DNA of 64,000 bases, from contig NZ_RZUL01000001.1 in the NCBI RefSeq assembly GCF_004005485.1, positions 744,001-808,000 of the forward strand. The letters run 5' to 3'. Origin of the DNA: Sphingobium algorifonticola (GTDB lineage Bacteria; Pseudomonadota; Alphaproteobacteria; Sphingomonadales; Sphingomonadaceae). Numbering within the stretch: the stretch's first letter is position 1; every line of letters begins with the position of its first letter. This document shows, piece after piece, positions 8,009 through 18,056 of this stretch. A model generated the notes under the pieces. That model saw only the letters and a program-made list of their open reading frames with translations, was not told the DNA's origin and made no database searches. Made by a program: the position numbers and the translations under genes.

Positions 8009-9717
8009 GGCCCCCACTGTTCCCGATGCGCGTCATCGCCGCTGCCTTGCTGATCGCGCCTGCACCCGCGCTGGCCGATGCACTGACCGGATCGACCCAG
8101 CAGCAGCCCACCAACTGGGTGGCGATCGGCATGTTCGGCCTGTTCGTGCTGCTGACGCTCTGGATTACCAAGGCTGCCGCCGCGCGCACCCGCACCGCCA
8201 GCGATTTCTACACGGCGGGCGGCGGCATCACGGGTTTCCAGAATGGTCTGGCGATGGCGGGCGACTATATGTCCGCCGCGTCCTTCCTTGGCATTTCGGC
8301 GCAGATCTTCGTCGATGGCTATGATGGCCTCATTTACTCCACCGGCTTTCTGGTCGGCTGGCCGATCCTGCTGTTCCTGATGGCGGAACGGCTGCGTAAC
8401 CTTGGCAAATACACTTTCGCCGATGTCGCCTCCTATCGCTTTGCGCAGCCGCCGGTCCGCAGCTTCGCTGCGGGCAGCACGCTGCTTGTCGTATCCTTCT
8501 ACCTCATCGCCCAGATGGTCGGCGCGGGGCAGCTCATCAAACTGTTGTTCGGCCTGCCCTACAGCTATGCGGTGATCGTCGTCGGCGTGCTGATGATGCT
8601 CTACGTGCTGTTCGGCGGCATGCGCGCGACGACATGGGTGCAGATCATCAAGGCTGTCATGCTGCTGTCCGGGGCGACCTTCATGGCCGTATCGGTCCTT
8701 GCACAATTCGGCTTTTCACCCGAGGCGCTGTTCGCCCGTGCAGTCGAGGTGAAGACAGGCCTTGCCGCCGCCGATGGGGCAAATGCCGCGGACGCCGCAG
8801 TCAAGGGCCGCGCGATCATGGGGCCGGGCGGCTTCATCAAGGATCCGGTATCGGGCCTATCGCTGGGACTTGCGCTGATCTTCGGCACAGCCGGGCTGCC
8901 GCACATCCTGATGCGCTTCTTCACCGTTCCGGATGCGAAGGAAGCGCGCAAGTCGGTGCTGTGGGCAACCACATGGATCGGCTATTTCTACATCCTCATC
9001 TTCATCATCGGCTTTGGCGCGATCGTGCTGGTTGCAACGGACTCCGCCTATCTGGATGCGGACGGCGCGTTGCGCGGCGGCGGCAACATGGCGGCGATGC
9101 ATCTGGCGCACGCCATCGGCGGGGACCTGTTCCTGGGGTTCATTTCCGCGGTGGCATTCGCGACCATCCTTGCCGTGGTCGCAGGGCTGACACTCTCCGG
9201 CGCGTCGGCGGTCAGCCATGATCTGTATGCCACCGTCGTCCGGCGCGGCGCGGCAAGCTCGGCCGATGAGCTCAGGGTGTCGCGTATCACGACGCTGGCG
9301 CTCGGCACCGTCGCTATCCTGCTGGGCATCGCATTCGAGAAACAGAACGTCGCCTTCATGGTCAGCCTCGCCTTCGCGCTGGCCGCATCCGGCAACTTTC
9401 CGGTACTGATCCTGTCGCTGCTGTGGAAGGGATGCACAACGCGCGGCGCGGCATGGGGCGGCGCAATCGGCCTGCTCACTGCTTTCGCTCTCACCGTGCT
9501 ATCGCCCGCGATCTGGGAAAAGGTACTGGGTCTGGCGGATGCCCCTTTCCCTTATTCCTCACCTGCGCTGTTCTCCGTACCAGCCGGATTCCTGTCGATC
9601 TGGCTCATTTCGCTGCTGGACCGCGGCCCGCGTGCGGCGATCGACAAAGCGGGCTACGCGGCGCAGCGTATCCGGTCGGAAACGGGCGTCGGGGCGCATG
9701 CGGCGTCGGATCATTAG
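8005..9717 (+). CDS. actP: Cation/acetate symporter
   Basis: A 570-residue sodium:solute symporter (SSS family) predicted to import acetate and related short monocarboxylates with a cation. It has an N-terminal cleavable leader (ALADALTG), then many membrane segments and family motifs such as [45 protein letters not shown] and [13 protein letters not shown]. The ATG overlaps the DUF485 stop by four bases. The typical ActP context (DUF485 followed by the permease) makes the name reasonable, although some family members carry other organic acids. Confidence 0.9.
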   Translation: MRPPLFPMRVIAAALLIAPAPALADALTGSTQQQPTNWVAIGMFGLFVLLTLWITKAAAARTRTASDFYTAGGGITGFQNGLAMAGDYMSAASFLGISAQIFVDGYDGLIYSTGFLVGWPILLFLMAERLRNLGKYTFADVASYRFAQPPVRSFAAGSTLLVVSFYLIAQMVGAGQLIKLLFGLPYSYAVIVVGVLMMLYVLFGGMRATTWVQIIKAVMLLSGATFMAVSVLAQFGFSPEALFARAVEVKTGLAAADGANAADAAVKGRAIMGPGGFIKDPVSGLSLGLALIFGTAGLPHILMRFFTVPDAKEARKSVLWATTWIGYFYILIFIIGFGAIVLVATDSAYLDADGALRGGGNMAAMHLAHAIGGDLFLGFISAVAFATILAVVAGLTLSGASAVSHDLYATVVRRGAASSADELRVSRITTLALGTVAILLGIAFEKQNVAFMVSLAFALAASGNFPVLILSLLWKGCTTRGAAWGGAIGLLTAFALTVLSPAIWEKVLGLADAPFPYSSPALFSVPAGFLSIWLISLLDRGPRAAIDKAGYAAQRIRSETGVGAHAASDH

Positions 9718-9725
9718 TTTCTTTC

Positions 9726-9753
9726 CGTCACCCCAGCCTTCGCCGGGGTGACG
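9726..9753. repeat. Short palindromic (REP-like) hairpin
   Basis: CGTCACCCC (9726-9734) pairs with GGGGTGACG (9745-9753) with the loop containing AGCCTTCGC. The same core occurs again at 36344-36429, so it belongs to a dispersed repeat family. It lies 9 bases after actP and could also stop or stabilise its message. Confidence 0.7.
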
Positions 9754-9828
9754 TATTGAGTTTGCCTTTCCCCTGAAGTTGCGTAATGACCACGGCGTCG
9801 CTGCATCACATGCAGCGGCGTGATCGCG

Positions 9829-10030
9829 CCGGTGCCCGAAAGGGCTTGAAAGGGAATGTGGTGCGGCGGCTTACCCCGCCAAATCCACCGCTGTCCCTGC
9901 AACTGTAAGCGGAGAGTGCGATGCACGCGCTTCTTCCCCATGCGGGAGGGGGCAGCCACTGGGGAGCGATCCCTGGGAAGGTGTGCGTCAAACGATGACC
10001 CGTGAGCCAGGAGACCTGCCAGCGCACCGG
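9829..10030 (+). ncRNA. Cobalamin (AdoCbl) riboswitch
   Basis: The conserved B12-box sequence AGCCAGGAGACCTGCC lies at 10005-10020, and the other family landmarks precede it in order: GGGAATGTGGTGCG, the core CCCTGCAACTGTAAGCGG, GCCACTGGGGAGC and GGGAAGGTGTG. The closing P1 helix can be read directly: CCGGTGC at 9829-9835 pairs with GCACCGG at 10024-10030. It precedes the TonB receptor gene named btuB here by about 180 bases. Binding of adenosylcobalamin is expected to shut off expression of the receptor gene. A possible competing helix (GTCGCTC at 10030-10036 with GAGCGAC about 50 bases later) may be part of the switching region; that part is inference. Confidence 0.95.
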
Positions 10031-10207
10031 TCGCTCTTGCTTTGACTCAGGGATTGGTCAGGGCACGGTAGTTCTCCGTCTGAGCGACGAACCGAAGCGG
10101 CCGGGGCCGCATCGGCGCGTGCTCGGGGGTGCTGCGGCGTCCATTCCCGCGTGTGCGCCGACCGTTCGCGCGGACGCTCCGGCCAGTCGCTCATGCGACG
10201 CCGCGGG
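10031..10207 (+). promoter_or_regulatory. Leader between B12 riboswitch and btuB
   Basis: About 177 bases with no convincing gene. It should hold the expression platform of the riboswitch. I see no U-rich intrinsic terminator, so control at the ribosome-binding site or by Rho seems more likely than a simple terminator. The ribosome site of the receptor gene is weak. Confidence 0.5.
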
Positions 10208-12154
10208 ATGAATATTGCCATGAAAATCACCCTTGCGTCCGTGCTGGCCCTTGCCATCACCAGCCCTGCCCTTGCGCAGGACCCTTCTGCCGATCCCGCT
10301 GCGCAAGCGGACGACCGCATCGTCGTTACCGCCTCCCGCTCCGGCGATGCGATTGCCACGCGCCTGCTCGGCGCATCCGTGACCGTGCTGGATGGCGCAC
10401 AGCTCGAACAACGGCAGACGCGCGTCATCTCCGATATATTGCGCGACGTGCCGGGCCTTGCCGTCAGCCGCACCGGCGGCGTCGGCGGGCTGACGCAGGT
10501 CCGTGTCCGCGGCAGCGAGGCGAACCATGTCCTCGTGCTGATCGACGGTATCGAAGTGTCCGATCCCTATCAGGGCGAATATGATTTCGCGACGCTGATC
10601 GCCGACGATGCCGCCCGCATCGAGGTGCTGCGTGGCCAGCAATCCTCGCTCTACGGCTCCGACGCCATCGGTGGCGTCATCCAGTATATCACGGCGACGG
10701 GAAGCAGCGCGCCGGGCATCCGCCTGCGCGCCGAGGGCGGATCGTTCGGCACGTTCAACGGCGCGGCGCGAATCGCGGGCGTGTCCGGCGCGATCGATTA
10801 TGCGCTGGCGTCATCGTGGAACCATACGGACGGCACGCCAACGGCACGGGGCGGCATCCGCGATATCGGATCGGACAGTGTGGGCGCATCGGCCAAGCTG
10901 ATGTTCACGGCATCGGATGCCTTGAAGCTGACCGCTGTCGGCCGCTACAGCCTGACTCAGGCGGACACGAACAACAGCGAGAACGATACGCGCAGCCCGC
11001 GCTTTGGCCAGATCGTGGACAGTCCCGGCACCGATTTCCGCAACACGGCATTCTACGGCCTGCTCCGTGCCGATCTTTCGGCCCTCGACGGCCGATGGAC
11101 GACGGCGCTGTCCGGCCAGTTTGCCGATACGACGCGCAAGGGCTTTCAGTCCGGCACGCTCGATTTCGGCAACAAGGGGCAGCGGTACAAGGGTTCGCTC
11201 GAAAGCACGATCCGTTTCGGCAGCGACGCCATCGCCCACCGCCTGACCGGCGCGGTCGACGTGGAGCGGGAGCAGTTCCAGAACATCACGCCTTCGCCTT
11301 TCGCCTTCACCGGCAAGCGGCGGACGGACAATCTGGGCCTCGTCGCGCAATATGACGTGACGATCAACGATGCGCTGGCGCTCGGCGCATCGATACGGCG
11401 GGACGAGAACAACCGCTTCGCCGATGTCACGACCTGGCGGGCGCAGGGCAGCTATGCGCTCGCCACCGGCACCCGTGTGCACGGCGCCTATGGCACCGGC
11501 GTCAAGAATCCCGGCTATTTCGAACTCTACGGCTTTTCCGACGGACGCTATATCGGCAATCCCGATCTGAAACCGGAAAAGTCGAAAGGCTGGGAAGCGG
11601 GTATCGTTCAGACCCTTGGCGACGAGCAGGCGACCTTCGGCGTCACCTATTTCGACAGTCGGCTGGACGATGAAATCTTCACCACTTTCCTGCCGCCGAC
11701 TTTCGTCGCGACACCGGGCAACCGCACCACCCGATCGAAACAGCAGGGGTTGGAAGCGACGATAGCCGCCCGGCCCATCCCGCAGATACAGGTGGATGCA
11801 GCCTACACCTGGCTGAAAGCCCGCGAGAACGACACGCGGGAAGTGCGCCGCCCGAAGCATGTCGCCAGTCTGAACGCGACGCTGTTCAGCACCGACGAGC
11901 GGTTCTCCGCCACGTTCACGGCGCGGTACAACGGGCGCCAGACCGACCTCGCTTTCACCGATCCCAGTTTCGTGCCGTTGACGGTGACGCTGAAGGATTA
12001 TGTGCTGGTCAATCTGTCGGCCAGCTACGCCGTCAGTCGGCGGATCAGCGTCTTTGGTCGCATCGAAAATGCGCTGGGCGAACGCTATGAGGAAATCTTC
12101 AGTGCCGTTTCGGCCGGTGAAGCCGCCTATGCGGGCGTGAAGATCAGCCTTTGA
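10208..12154 (+). CDS. btuB: TonB-dependent vitamin B12 receptor
   Basis: A 648-residue outer-membrane receptor. A signal peptide (MKITLASVLALAITSPALAQ) is followed by a TonB-box-like DDRIVVTAS, a plug with DILRDVPGLAVSRTGG, VRVRGSEANHVLVLIDGIEV and VLRGQQSSLYGSDAIGGVI, and a barrel with the family hallmark NPGYFELYGF...GNPDLKPEKSKGWEAG. It imports cobalamin or cobinamide. The B12 riboswitch in front and the btuF, btuC and btuD genes behind make the substrate assignment strong. Starts at 10208 and 10220 are in frame; either leaves a normal signal peptide. The frame upstream of 10208 (from 10151) has no family resemblance. Confidence 0.93.
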   Translation: MNIAMKITLASVLALAITSPALAQDPSADPAAQADDRIVVTASRSGDAIATRLLGASVTVLDGAQLEQRQTRVISDILRDVPGLAVSRTGGVGGLTQVRVRGSEANHVLVLIDGIEVSDPYQGEYDFATLIADDAARIEVLRGQQSSLYGSDAIGGVIQYITATGSSAPGIRLRAEGGSFGTFNGAARIAGVSGAIDYALASSWNHTDGTPTARGGIRDIGSDSVGASAKLMFTASDALKLTAVGRYSLTQADTNNSENDTRSPRFGQIVDSPGTDFRNTAFYGLLRADLSALDGRWTTALSGQFADTTRKGFQSGTLDFGNKGQRYKGSLESTIRFGSDAIAHRLTGAVDVEREQFQNITPSPFAFTGKRRTDNLGLVAQYDVTINDALALGASIRRDENNRFADVTTWRAQGSYALATGTRVHGAYGTGVKNPGYFELYGFSDGRYIGNPDLKPEKSKGWEAGIVQTLGDEQATFGVTYFDSRLDDEIFTTFLPPTFVATPGNRTTRSKQQGLEATIAARPIPQIQVDAAYTWLKARENDTREVRRPKHVASLNATLFSTDERFSATFTARYNGRQTDLAFTDPSFVPLTVTLKDYVLVNLSASYAVSRRISVFGRIENALGERYEEIFSAVSAGEAAYAGVKISL

Positions 12155-12187
12155 TCGTCACGCTGCCTTGCCTGCTCCGCTCTCGCC

Positions 12188-12982
12188 TTATCGGCGGGGG
12201 CGGAGTTGCGCGGCAAGGCTCTGCGCCGCGCGGACATAGGCAGGCCCGCCACACACGGTCCACGCTTCGGGCAGGCGCAGGCGCGGCATCGCCTTCAGTG
12301 CGGGATGGTGGAGCATTTCGGTGCCCTTGTCCTGCACCACGTCCGTCGCCGTCTCCACGATCAAATAATCTGGCCGGGCCACGACCATTTCTTCCACGCT
12401 CAGACGGGACAGCACCGGCTTGCCCAGCACCCCCGCCAGATTGCGCAGCCCAACGCGCTGCATCAGATCATCGACCAATGTGCCCGTGCCGGTCATATAG
12501 CCGCGCCGTTGCCAGTAGGCCGCGACCGGCGGGCGCGACAGTTTCGGAATGCTGGCCAGGTCCGCATCCATCCGCCGCAGCAGCGCGGTACCGCGTTCGG
12601 GATGGCCGATGGCCTGCGCAACCTGCATCACCTGCGCGCGAATGTCGGCATAGCTGTTCGCTTCGGGCAGCGACAGGGTGCGATAGGTGCCGCTGGCCTG
12701 CGGTGCAATCCGGTAATAGGGACTGGTGATGACCAGATCGGGCCTCAGCATCAACAGATTTTCCGCGCCGCCCTTCGCCACCGGCCACGCCTTTGCGCGG
12801 GCCGCTTCGGCCGACATGGCGGTGTCGCGGGCCAGCGGTGTGAGCGCGGCGATCTGCCCCCGGTCGGCCAATGCCAGCAGCAACTGGTCGGCACACAGGT
12901 TCAATGACACGATCCGCTTCGGCGGCGGCGCGGATGCGGCGGTGAGGGCCAGCAGGGGAAGGGCAAGGATCAGGCGGTTCAT
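12188..12982 (-). CDS. btuF: Vitamin B12 ABC-transporter substrate-binding protein
   Basis: A 264-residue periplasmic binding protein of the BtuF/cobalamin class. A signal peptide (LILALPLLALTAASA) precedes PKRIVSLNLCADQLLLALAD, the usual start of class III metal-chelate binding proteins, and the C lobe follows with LSRLSVEEMVVARPDYLIVE. It delivers B12 to BtuCD. It is transcribed opposite to btuB and btuC, so it is not covered by the btuB riboswitch, and no second riboswitch is visible in the 129 bases between btuF and btuC. The convergent end with btuB leaves a 33-base gap. Confidence 0.88.
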   Translation of the reverse strand: MNRLILALPLLALTAASAPPPKRIVSLNLCADQLLLALADRGQIAALTPLARDTAMSAEAARAKAWPVAKGGAENLLMLRPDLVITSPYYRIAPQASGTYRTLSLPEANSYADIRAQVMQVAQAIGHPERGTALLRRMDADLASIPKLSRPPVAAYWQRRGYMTGTGTLVDDLMQRVGLRNLAGVLGKPVLSRLSVEEMVVARPDYLIVETATDVVQDKGTEMLHHPALKAMPRLRLPEAWTVCGGPAYVRAAQSLAAQLRPRR

Positions 12983-13027
12983 GCGGGTGTATTGGCGTGG
13001 GGTGGGCTTTCAGGCAAGTTATCCCGT

Positions 13028-13103
13028 GTTCCTGCGAAAGCAGGAATCCAGGGCCACACGCACCGCACCAAGCCGCGCTGCACTCCTGCCTCCGCAGGAG
13101 AAC
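13028..13103. repeat. Palindromic repeat upstream of btuC
   Basis: The arm GTTCCTGCGAAAGCAGGAAT (13028-13047) and an imperfect inverted copy (13081-13103) form a REP-type pair. The right arm contains AGGAG about 11 bases before the btuC ATG, so the repeat may supply its ribosome-binding site. It fills most of the divergent btuF/btuC spacer. Confidence 0.65.
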
Positions 13104-13111
13104 GCCCGGCC

Positions 13112-14098
13112 ATGACTCGCCCCGCCCTGCTCGCCACTCTCGCGCTCCTCTGTACCATCGCCGTGATCCTCTCGCTGCTTGTCGGCACCGCACCCCTGCC
13201 GCCCGCGCGCCTGTTGGCCGCCCTGACCGGCGCGAACGATCCGGTCGCGCGCATCATCCTGTTCGAGCTGCGCCTGCCCCGCGCGCTGCTGGGCCTGGCG
13301 GTCGGCGCCATGCTGGGCGCGGCGGGGGCGGCGCTGCAAGGCTATCTGCGCAATCCGCTGGCCGAACCGTCCGTCCTCGGCGCGTCGAGCGCCGCCGCTT
13401 TGGGTGCCGTCATCGCACTCTATTTCGGGCTGGCGACGCTGCATCCCGTCCTGCTTCCCGCCACCGCGATCGGCGCGACGCTGATCGCGCTGGCCGCCCT
13501 GTTCGCCTTCGCCGGGCGCAGCGAAAGCCCGCTGACGCTGATCCTCGCGGGCATCGCCATCTCCACGCTGGCGGGTGCCGGGATCAGCCTTGCGCTCAAC
13601 CTCTCGCCCAATCCCTTCGCGGCGATGGAGATCACGAGCTGGCTCTTGGGATCGCTGGAGGATCGCGCATTCGACCATGTCCGCATCGCCCTCCCCTGCA
13701 TCGGCATCGGCCTCGCGCTGCTGCTGTGGAACGGCCGTGCGCTCGATGCGCTGACCTTGGGTGAAGATAGCGCCCGGTCGCTGGGCGTCAGCCTGCCGCG
13801 GCTGCGCGCACGCCTGCTGCTGGGCGTCGGGATCGGCGTCGGGGGAGCAGTCGCCGTGTCCGGCGCGATCGGCTTCGTCGGGCTGATCGTACCGCATCTC
13901 GTCCGCCCGCTGACCGACCGCAGCCCGGGTGCCATCCTGTTGCCGTCGGCCTTGGGCGGCGCGGCGTTGCTGATGCTCGCGGACGTCGCTGTGCGCCTCA
14001 TCCCTGCGAGCAGCGAGCTGCGGCTGGGCGTCGTCACCGCCTTCCTCGGCGTACCCATATTTCTCGTCCATCTGTTGCGGGAGCGGCGGCTGTGGTGA
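13112..14098 (+). CDS. btuC: Vitamin B12 ABC-transporter permease
   Basis: A 328-residue FecCD/BtuC-family permease with about ten membrane segments. Family landmarks are LRLPRALLGLAVGAMLGAAG, LQGYLRNPLAEPSVLGAS, and the ATPase-contact region GAIGFVGLIVPHLVRPL. It forms the inner-membrane channel for cobalamin with BtuD. The start at ATG 13112 follows a palindromic repeat that carries an AGGAG; a longer frame from 12992 is that repeat region translated and is rejected. The stop overlaps the btuD start, so the two are coupled. Confidence 0.92.
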   Translation: MTRPALLATLALLCTIAVILSLLVGTAPLPPARLLAALTGANDPVARIILFELRLPRALLGLAVGAMLGAAGAALQGYLRNPLAEPSVLGASSAAALGAVIALYFGLATLHPVLLPATAIGATLIALAALFAFAGRSESPLTLILAGIAISTLAGAGISLALNLSPNPFAAMEITSWLLGSLEDRAFDHVRIALPCIGIGLALLLWNGRALDALTLGEDSARSLGVSLPRLRARLLLGVGIGVGGAVAVSGAIGFVGLIVPHLVRPLTDRSPGAILLPSALGGAALLMLADVAVRLIPASSELRLGVVTAFLGVPIFLVHLLRERRLW

Positions 14099-14871
14099 CT
14101 CTCTCGATCGAATCGCTCGATGTCGCCTTGGGCAGACGCGCCGTGCTGCACGGCATCAGCGCGACCCTTGCACCGGGCTCACTGGTCGGCGTGATCGGCC
14201 CCAATGGCGCGGGCAAGTCCACGCTGGTCCGCGCCATGCGCGGCCTGGTGCCCGCCGCCGCCGGGCGCATCCTGATCGACGGGCAACCCATCACGACGAT
14301 CCCCGACGCCGCGATTGCGCGCCGCGTCGCCTATCTGCCGCAGGGGCAGGTGCTGCACTGGCCGCTGTCCGTCGAACGGCTGGTGGCGCTGGGCCGCCTG
14401 CCGCATCTCGCGCCCTTTTCCGCGATAGGCCCGCAGGATCAGGCGGCGATCGATCGCGCCCTGCGACGCACCGACATCGCGCATCTGCGCGCGCGCGATG
14501 CGACGCAGCTTTCCGGCGGCGAGCGCGCCCGCGCGCTGCTCGCCCGCGCCCTCGCCGTCGAAGCACCTGCCCTGATCGTCGATGAACCGCTGGGATCGCT
14601 CGATCCAGGGCATCAGATGGAGGTGATGGAGTTGCTGCGCGCGCAGGCCACTGCGGGCACGCTGGTCGTTGCGGTGCTGCACGACCTGTCGATGGCGGCG
14701 CGCTTCTGCGACCGGGTGCTGCTGCTCGACGAAGGCCGCCTGGTCGCCGATGGAGCGCCGGAGCAGGTGCTCACAGCGCAGCGCATTGCCGCTGTCTATC
14801 GCATGCGCGTGTGGACCGGGGCGATAGAAGGCCAGGCGGCCGTGGTGCCGTTGCGCGCGCGGGCGGACTGA
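14092..14871 (+). CDS. btuD: Vitamin B12 ABC-transporter ATPase
   Basis: A 259-residue ABC ATPase with Walker A GPNGAGKST, Q-loop region AYLPQGQ, signature LSGGERARALLARAL, Walker B ALIVDEPLGSLDP and the switch histidine in VAVLHDLSMAARF. It powers BtuC. Two GTG codons at 14092 and 14095 are possible starts; both overlap the btuC stop (14096-14098). GTG starts with overlap suggest tight coupling. Iron-siderophore ATPases are similar, but the locus supports cobalamin. Confidence 0.9.
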   Translation: MVTLSIESLDVALGRRAVLHGISATLAPGSLVGVIGPNGAGKSTLVRAMRGLVPAAAGRILIDGQPITTIPDAAIARRVAYLPQGQVLHWPLSVERLVALGRLPHLAPFSAIGPQDQAAIDRALRRTDIAHLRARDATQLSGGERARALLARALAVEAPALIVDEPLGSLDPGHQMEVMELLRAQATAGTLVVAVLHDLSMAARFCDRVLLLDEGRLVADGAPEQVLTAQRIAAVYRMRVWTGAIEGQAAVVPLRARAD

Positions 14872-14884
14872 TCCGGCCTGTCCA

Positions 14885-15421
14885 TCAATCCCCGACGCGG
14901 CGGATGATCTCGTCCAGCGTCGCCACCGTGATGCCGAACTTGCGCACCGTCATCACATTATGCACCGACTGGCCGTCGGAGCGCAGGCGCAGCACATTTT
15001 CCGCCTTCATCCCGCCCTTGATCGCGAAACGCAGACGCAGCACGTCGTTTTCCAGCGTCCCTGTCACCGGCCCGACGGCGTCGCTCAACGAACCTTCATA
15101 GCGGCCCGGTGCGACCTCGCGGATGCGCCAGGCACGGCTTTTCACCGGCTTGCCTTCTTCGGCCACCACCTGCCGCACAGACAGCGTACCGTCCGCCTCG
15201 ACTTTCCCGGTGCTTTCGACATGCATGCCATGGGCACGCCGCATGATGATCTTGATCTGCGCATCGCCTACTGTCCGCCCGGAGAAGAAGGCCGCCGGAT
15301 CGAAACGGCGGGCCGGGCTGGCCGCTTGCACGACGGTCGCGACCGCCGCCGCCCCCATCAGAAAAAGGGCGACATGCCGCAGGACGAACCCCGGCCGTAT
15401 GTGCAAGGGCATGAACGACAT
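14885..15421 (-). CDS. DUF3833 family exported protein
   Basis: A 178-residue protein with an N-terminal hydrophobic leader (HVALFLMGAAAVATVVQAA) and then a region with FFSGRTVGDAQIKIIM, AWRIREVAPGRYEGSLSDAVGPVTG and NVMTVRKFGITVATLDEIIR, characteristic of DUF3833, a family of unknown function. The ATG at 15421 gives a normal leader; a longer frame up to 15469 exists but adds unrelated residues. It follows lepA on the same strand (about 50 bases) and converges with btuD at 13 bases. Confidence 0.8.
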   Translation of the reverse strand: MSFMPLHIRPGFVLRHVALFLMGAAAVATVVQAASPARRFDPAAFFSGRTVGDAQIKIIMRRAHGMHVESTGKVEADGTLSVRQVVAEEGKPVKSRAWRIREVAPGRYEGSLSDAVGPVTGTLENDVLRLRFAIKGGMKAENVLRLRSDGQSVHNVMTVRKFGITVATLDEIIRRVGD

Positions 15422-15474
15422 GGGCGGCAGAGTAGCGAGGCGGGCGACAGGGCACAATGGCCCATGCACGTCCC

Positions 15475-17280
15475 CTATTCCTCCCCCATCCGCAGTGCGG
15501 CGATGAAGGCTTCCTGGGGGATTTGCACGCTGCCATATTCGCGCATCCGCTTCTTGCCTTCCTTCTGCTTGTCGAGCAGCTTTTTCTTGCGACTGATGTC
15601 ACCGCCATAGCATTTGGCCGTCACATCCTTGCGCATCGCCGCGATCGTCTCGCGCGCGATCACCTTGCCGCCGATCGCCGCCTGAATGGGGATCTTGAAC
15701 AGGTGGCGGGGGATCAGGTCCTTCAGCCGCTCGCACATGCCGCGCCCGCGCGTTTCCGCGCTGCCGCGATGCACGATCATGCTCAGCGCATCGACCGGCT
15801 CGGCATTCACCATGATGCTCATCTTCACCAGGTCGCCGCTGCGATAGCCGATCTGGTGATAGTCGAAGCTGGCATAGCCGCGGCTGATCGATTTCAGGCG
15901 ATCGTAGAAGTCGAACACCACTTCGTTGAGCGGCAGTTCATAGGTCACCTGCGCGCGACCGCCGACATAGGTCAGGTTCTTCTGGATGCCGCGCCGGTCC
16001 TGACACAGTTTCAGGATCGAGCCGAGATATTCGTCGGGGCAGTAGATGACCGCCTCGATCCACGGTTCCTCGATGTCGGCGATCTTGGTGGGATCGGGCA
16101 TGTCGGCGGGATTGTGCAGCTCGATCTCGCCGTTGCCGTGGGTAAGCTGAATCTTGTACACCACCGACGGCGCAGTGGTGATGAGGTCGAGATCATATTC
16201 GCGCGTCAGCCGTTCCTGGATGATTTCCAGATGCAGCAGCCCCAGGAACCCGCAGCGAAAGCCGAAACCCAGGGCCGCGCTGCTTTCCATCTCGAAACTG
16301 AACGACGCATCGTTGAGCCGCAATTTGCTGATCGAATCGCGCAGCTTGTCGAAATCCGCCGCATCGACCGGGAAAAGCCCGCAAAACACCACCGGCTGCA
16401 CTTCCTTGAACCCGGGAAGCGGTGCGGCGGCAGGGTTCTTGACCGTGGTGATCGTGTCGCCCACCCGCGTCTGGCTGATATCCTTGATCTGCGCGGTGAT
16501 GAAGCCGATTTCGCCCGCCGCGATCTCCGCCAGCGTCTCGATCTTGGGCCGCATGCAGCCGACACGATCGATCAGATGATCGGTCCCGCCGATCATGAAC
16601 TTGATATGCTGTCCCTTTTTGATCACGCCGTTGACGACGCGTACCAGGATGACCACGCCCAGGTAGGGGTCGTACCAGCTATCGACCAGCATCGCTTCCA
16701 GCGGCGCATCGCGATCGCCCTTGGGCGGCGGGATTTTCTTCACGATCGCTTCGAGGATTTCGTCGATGCCGATCCCGGCCTTGGCGCTGGCCAGTACGGC
16801 TTCCGACGCGTCGAGGCCAATGACTTCCTCAATCTCCGCCTTCACCTTTTCCGGCTCGGCGGCGGGCAGGTCGATCTTGTTGATGACCGGCACGATCTCA
16901 TGGTCATGTTCGATCGACTGATAGACGTTGGCGAGCGTCTGCGCCTCCACCCCCTGCGCCGCATCGACCACCAGTAGCGCGCCTTCGCACGCGGCAAGGC
17001 TGCGCGACACTTCATAGGCGAAGTCGACATGCCCCGGCGTGTCCATCAGGTTCAACTCATAGAGCAGCCCGTCCGCCGCGGTATAATCAAGCCGCACGGT
17101 CTGCGCCTTGATCGTGATCCCGCGTTCTTTCTCTATGTCCATGTTGTCAAGCACTTGTGCCGACATTTCACGGTCGGTCAGCCCCCCGCACCGCTGGATC
17201 AGCCGGTCGGCGAGGGTGGATTTGCCATGGTCGATATGGGCAATGATGGAGAAGTTACGGATGCGGCCAAGTTCAGTCAT
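15475..17280 (-). CDS. lepA: Elongation factor 4 (LepA), back-translocating GTPase
   Basis: A 601-residue translational GTPase, the normal family length. The G1 motif AHIDHGKS lies at residues 14-21, G3 DTPGH near 80 and G4 NKID near 134. The LepA-specific C-terminal region follows with [15 protein letters not shown] and [10 protein letters not shown]. It acts on stalled ribosomes. It starts [12 protein letters not shown], the canonical N terminus. It stands with DUF3833 downstream and a ClpP-like exported protein upstream on the same strand. Confidence 0.97.
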   Translation of the reverse strand: MTELGRIRNFSIIAHIDHGKSTLADRLIQRCGGLTDREMSAQVLDNMDIEKERGITIKAQTVRLDYTAADGLLYELNLMDTPGHVDFAYEVSRSLAACEGALLVVDAAQGVEAQTLANVYQSIEHDHEIVPVINKIDLPAAEPEKVKAEIEEVIGLDASEAVLASAKAGIGIDEILEAIVKKIPPPKGDRDAPLEAMLVDSWYDPYLGVVILVRVVNGVIKKGQHIKFMIGGTDHLIDRVGCMRPKIETLAEIAAGEIGFITAQIKDISQTRVGDTITTVKNPAAAPLPGFKEVQPVVFCGLFPVDAADFDKLRDSISKLRLNDASFSFEMESSAALGFGFRCGFLGLLHLEIIQERLTREYDLDLITTAPSVVYKIQLTHGNGEIELHNPADMPDPTKIADIEEPWIEAVIYCPDEYLGSILKLCQDRRGIQKNLTYVGGRAQVTYELPLNEVVFDFYDRLKSISRGYASFDYHQIGYRSGDLVKMSIMVNAEPVDALSMIVHRGSAETRGRGMCERLKDLIPRHLFKIPIQAAIGGKVIARETIAAMRKDVTAKCYGGDISRKKKLLDKQKEGKKRMREYGSVQIPQEAFIAALRMGEE

Positions 17281-17345
17281 GCAGCGCCGATAGCAGCAAG
17301 CCGCGCCCCTGTCAGCAGGCGCACTAAGATAGGCCGTCTGCGCCC

Positions 17346-18053
17346 TCAGTCGCTGGCGTTGGCGACATTGTACCGGAACAGTTCGTCCTGCGTCAGACAG
17401 CGACGCGTGGACTGATCGTCGCCCGATCCTGCGATCGCCTTTTGCCGGTACATCACTTCGGTCAGCAGCTTGCGGGATACGCCCATGCGGATCAGAAAGT
17501 CGTTATCGTCGCTCGCCAGCAACGCCGAACTCTGCTCGATATCGCCGATCATGTCGACGGCGCTGTCGGCATCTTCCTGTATTTCCTGCCTGACTGCCGC
17601 CCGGTCGCCGACATGGGTGAACATGTGGACCATATACAACCCGCCCGGCTCGACGATCCGCACGGTGCCGCCCATGAACATGAAATTGCACGCGGAAAAA
17701 CAGGCCCATCCGTTCGGAATGCGCGTCACGACATTGGGGTAGCTCTTGCGGATGAGGCGCCCCGCCTCATTGCCGACGGTCGCGACACCGCCGGGGGAGC
17801 GGAACCAGATTTCGCCGATGTCGGGATTTTTCTGAAGCACCTGAAACAGACGGGGCATAAGGCCGTTGTCGATCGCCCCTTCCGCCAGCAGCACCTTCAT
17901 TCCGCCCTGGTTGCGTACCGTCAACTGCATCGTCTTGTTGGCCGACCAGTCGGGATTGAGCGGACATGTAGGATTCTTGGGATCAACGGCCGGATCACCG
18001 GCGGCGGTCAGCAGCAATCCCGCGATCAAAGCGCCGATCCGACGGAAGGTCAT
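17346..18053 (-). CDS. Exported ClpP/crotonase-like protein
   Basis: A 235-residue protein with an N-terminal signal ([14 protein letters not shown]). The middle shows [20 protein letters not shown] followed by [15 protein letters not shown], which resembles the oxyanion-loop and nucleophile-serine region of ClpP-type folds found in predicted periplasmic proteins (COG3904-like). Hydrolysis is inferred from this pattern; a complete Ser-His-Asp triad is not assigned here. It is separated by only three bases from the next upstream gene, so the two are probably one unit. Confidence 0.65.
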   Translation of the reverse strand: MTFRRIGALIAGLLLTAAGDPAVDPKNPTCPLNPDWSANKTMQLTVRNQGGMKVLLAEGAIDNGLMPRLFQVLQKNPDIGEIWFRSPGGVATVGNEAGRLIRKSYPNVVTRIPNGWACFSACNFMFMGGTVRIVEPGGLYMVHMFTHVGDRAAVRQEIQEDADSAVDMIGDIEQSSALLASDDNDFLIRMGVSRKLLTEVMYRQKAIAGSGDDQSTRRCLTQDELFRYNVANASD

Positions 18054-18056
18054 ATG

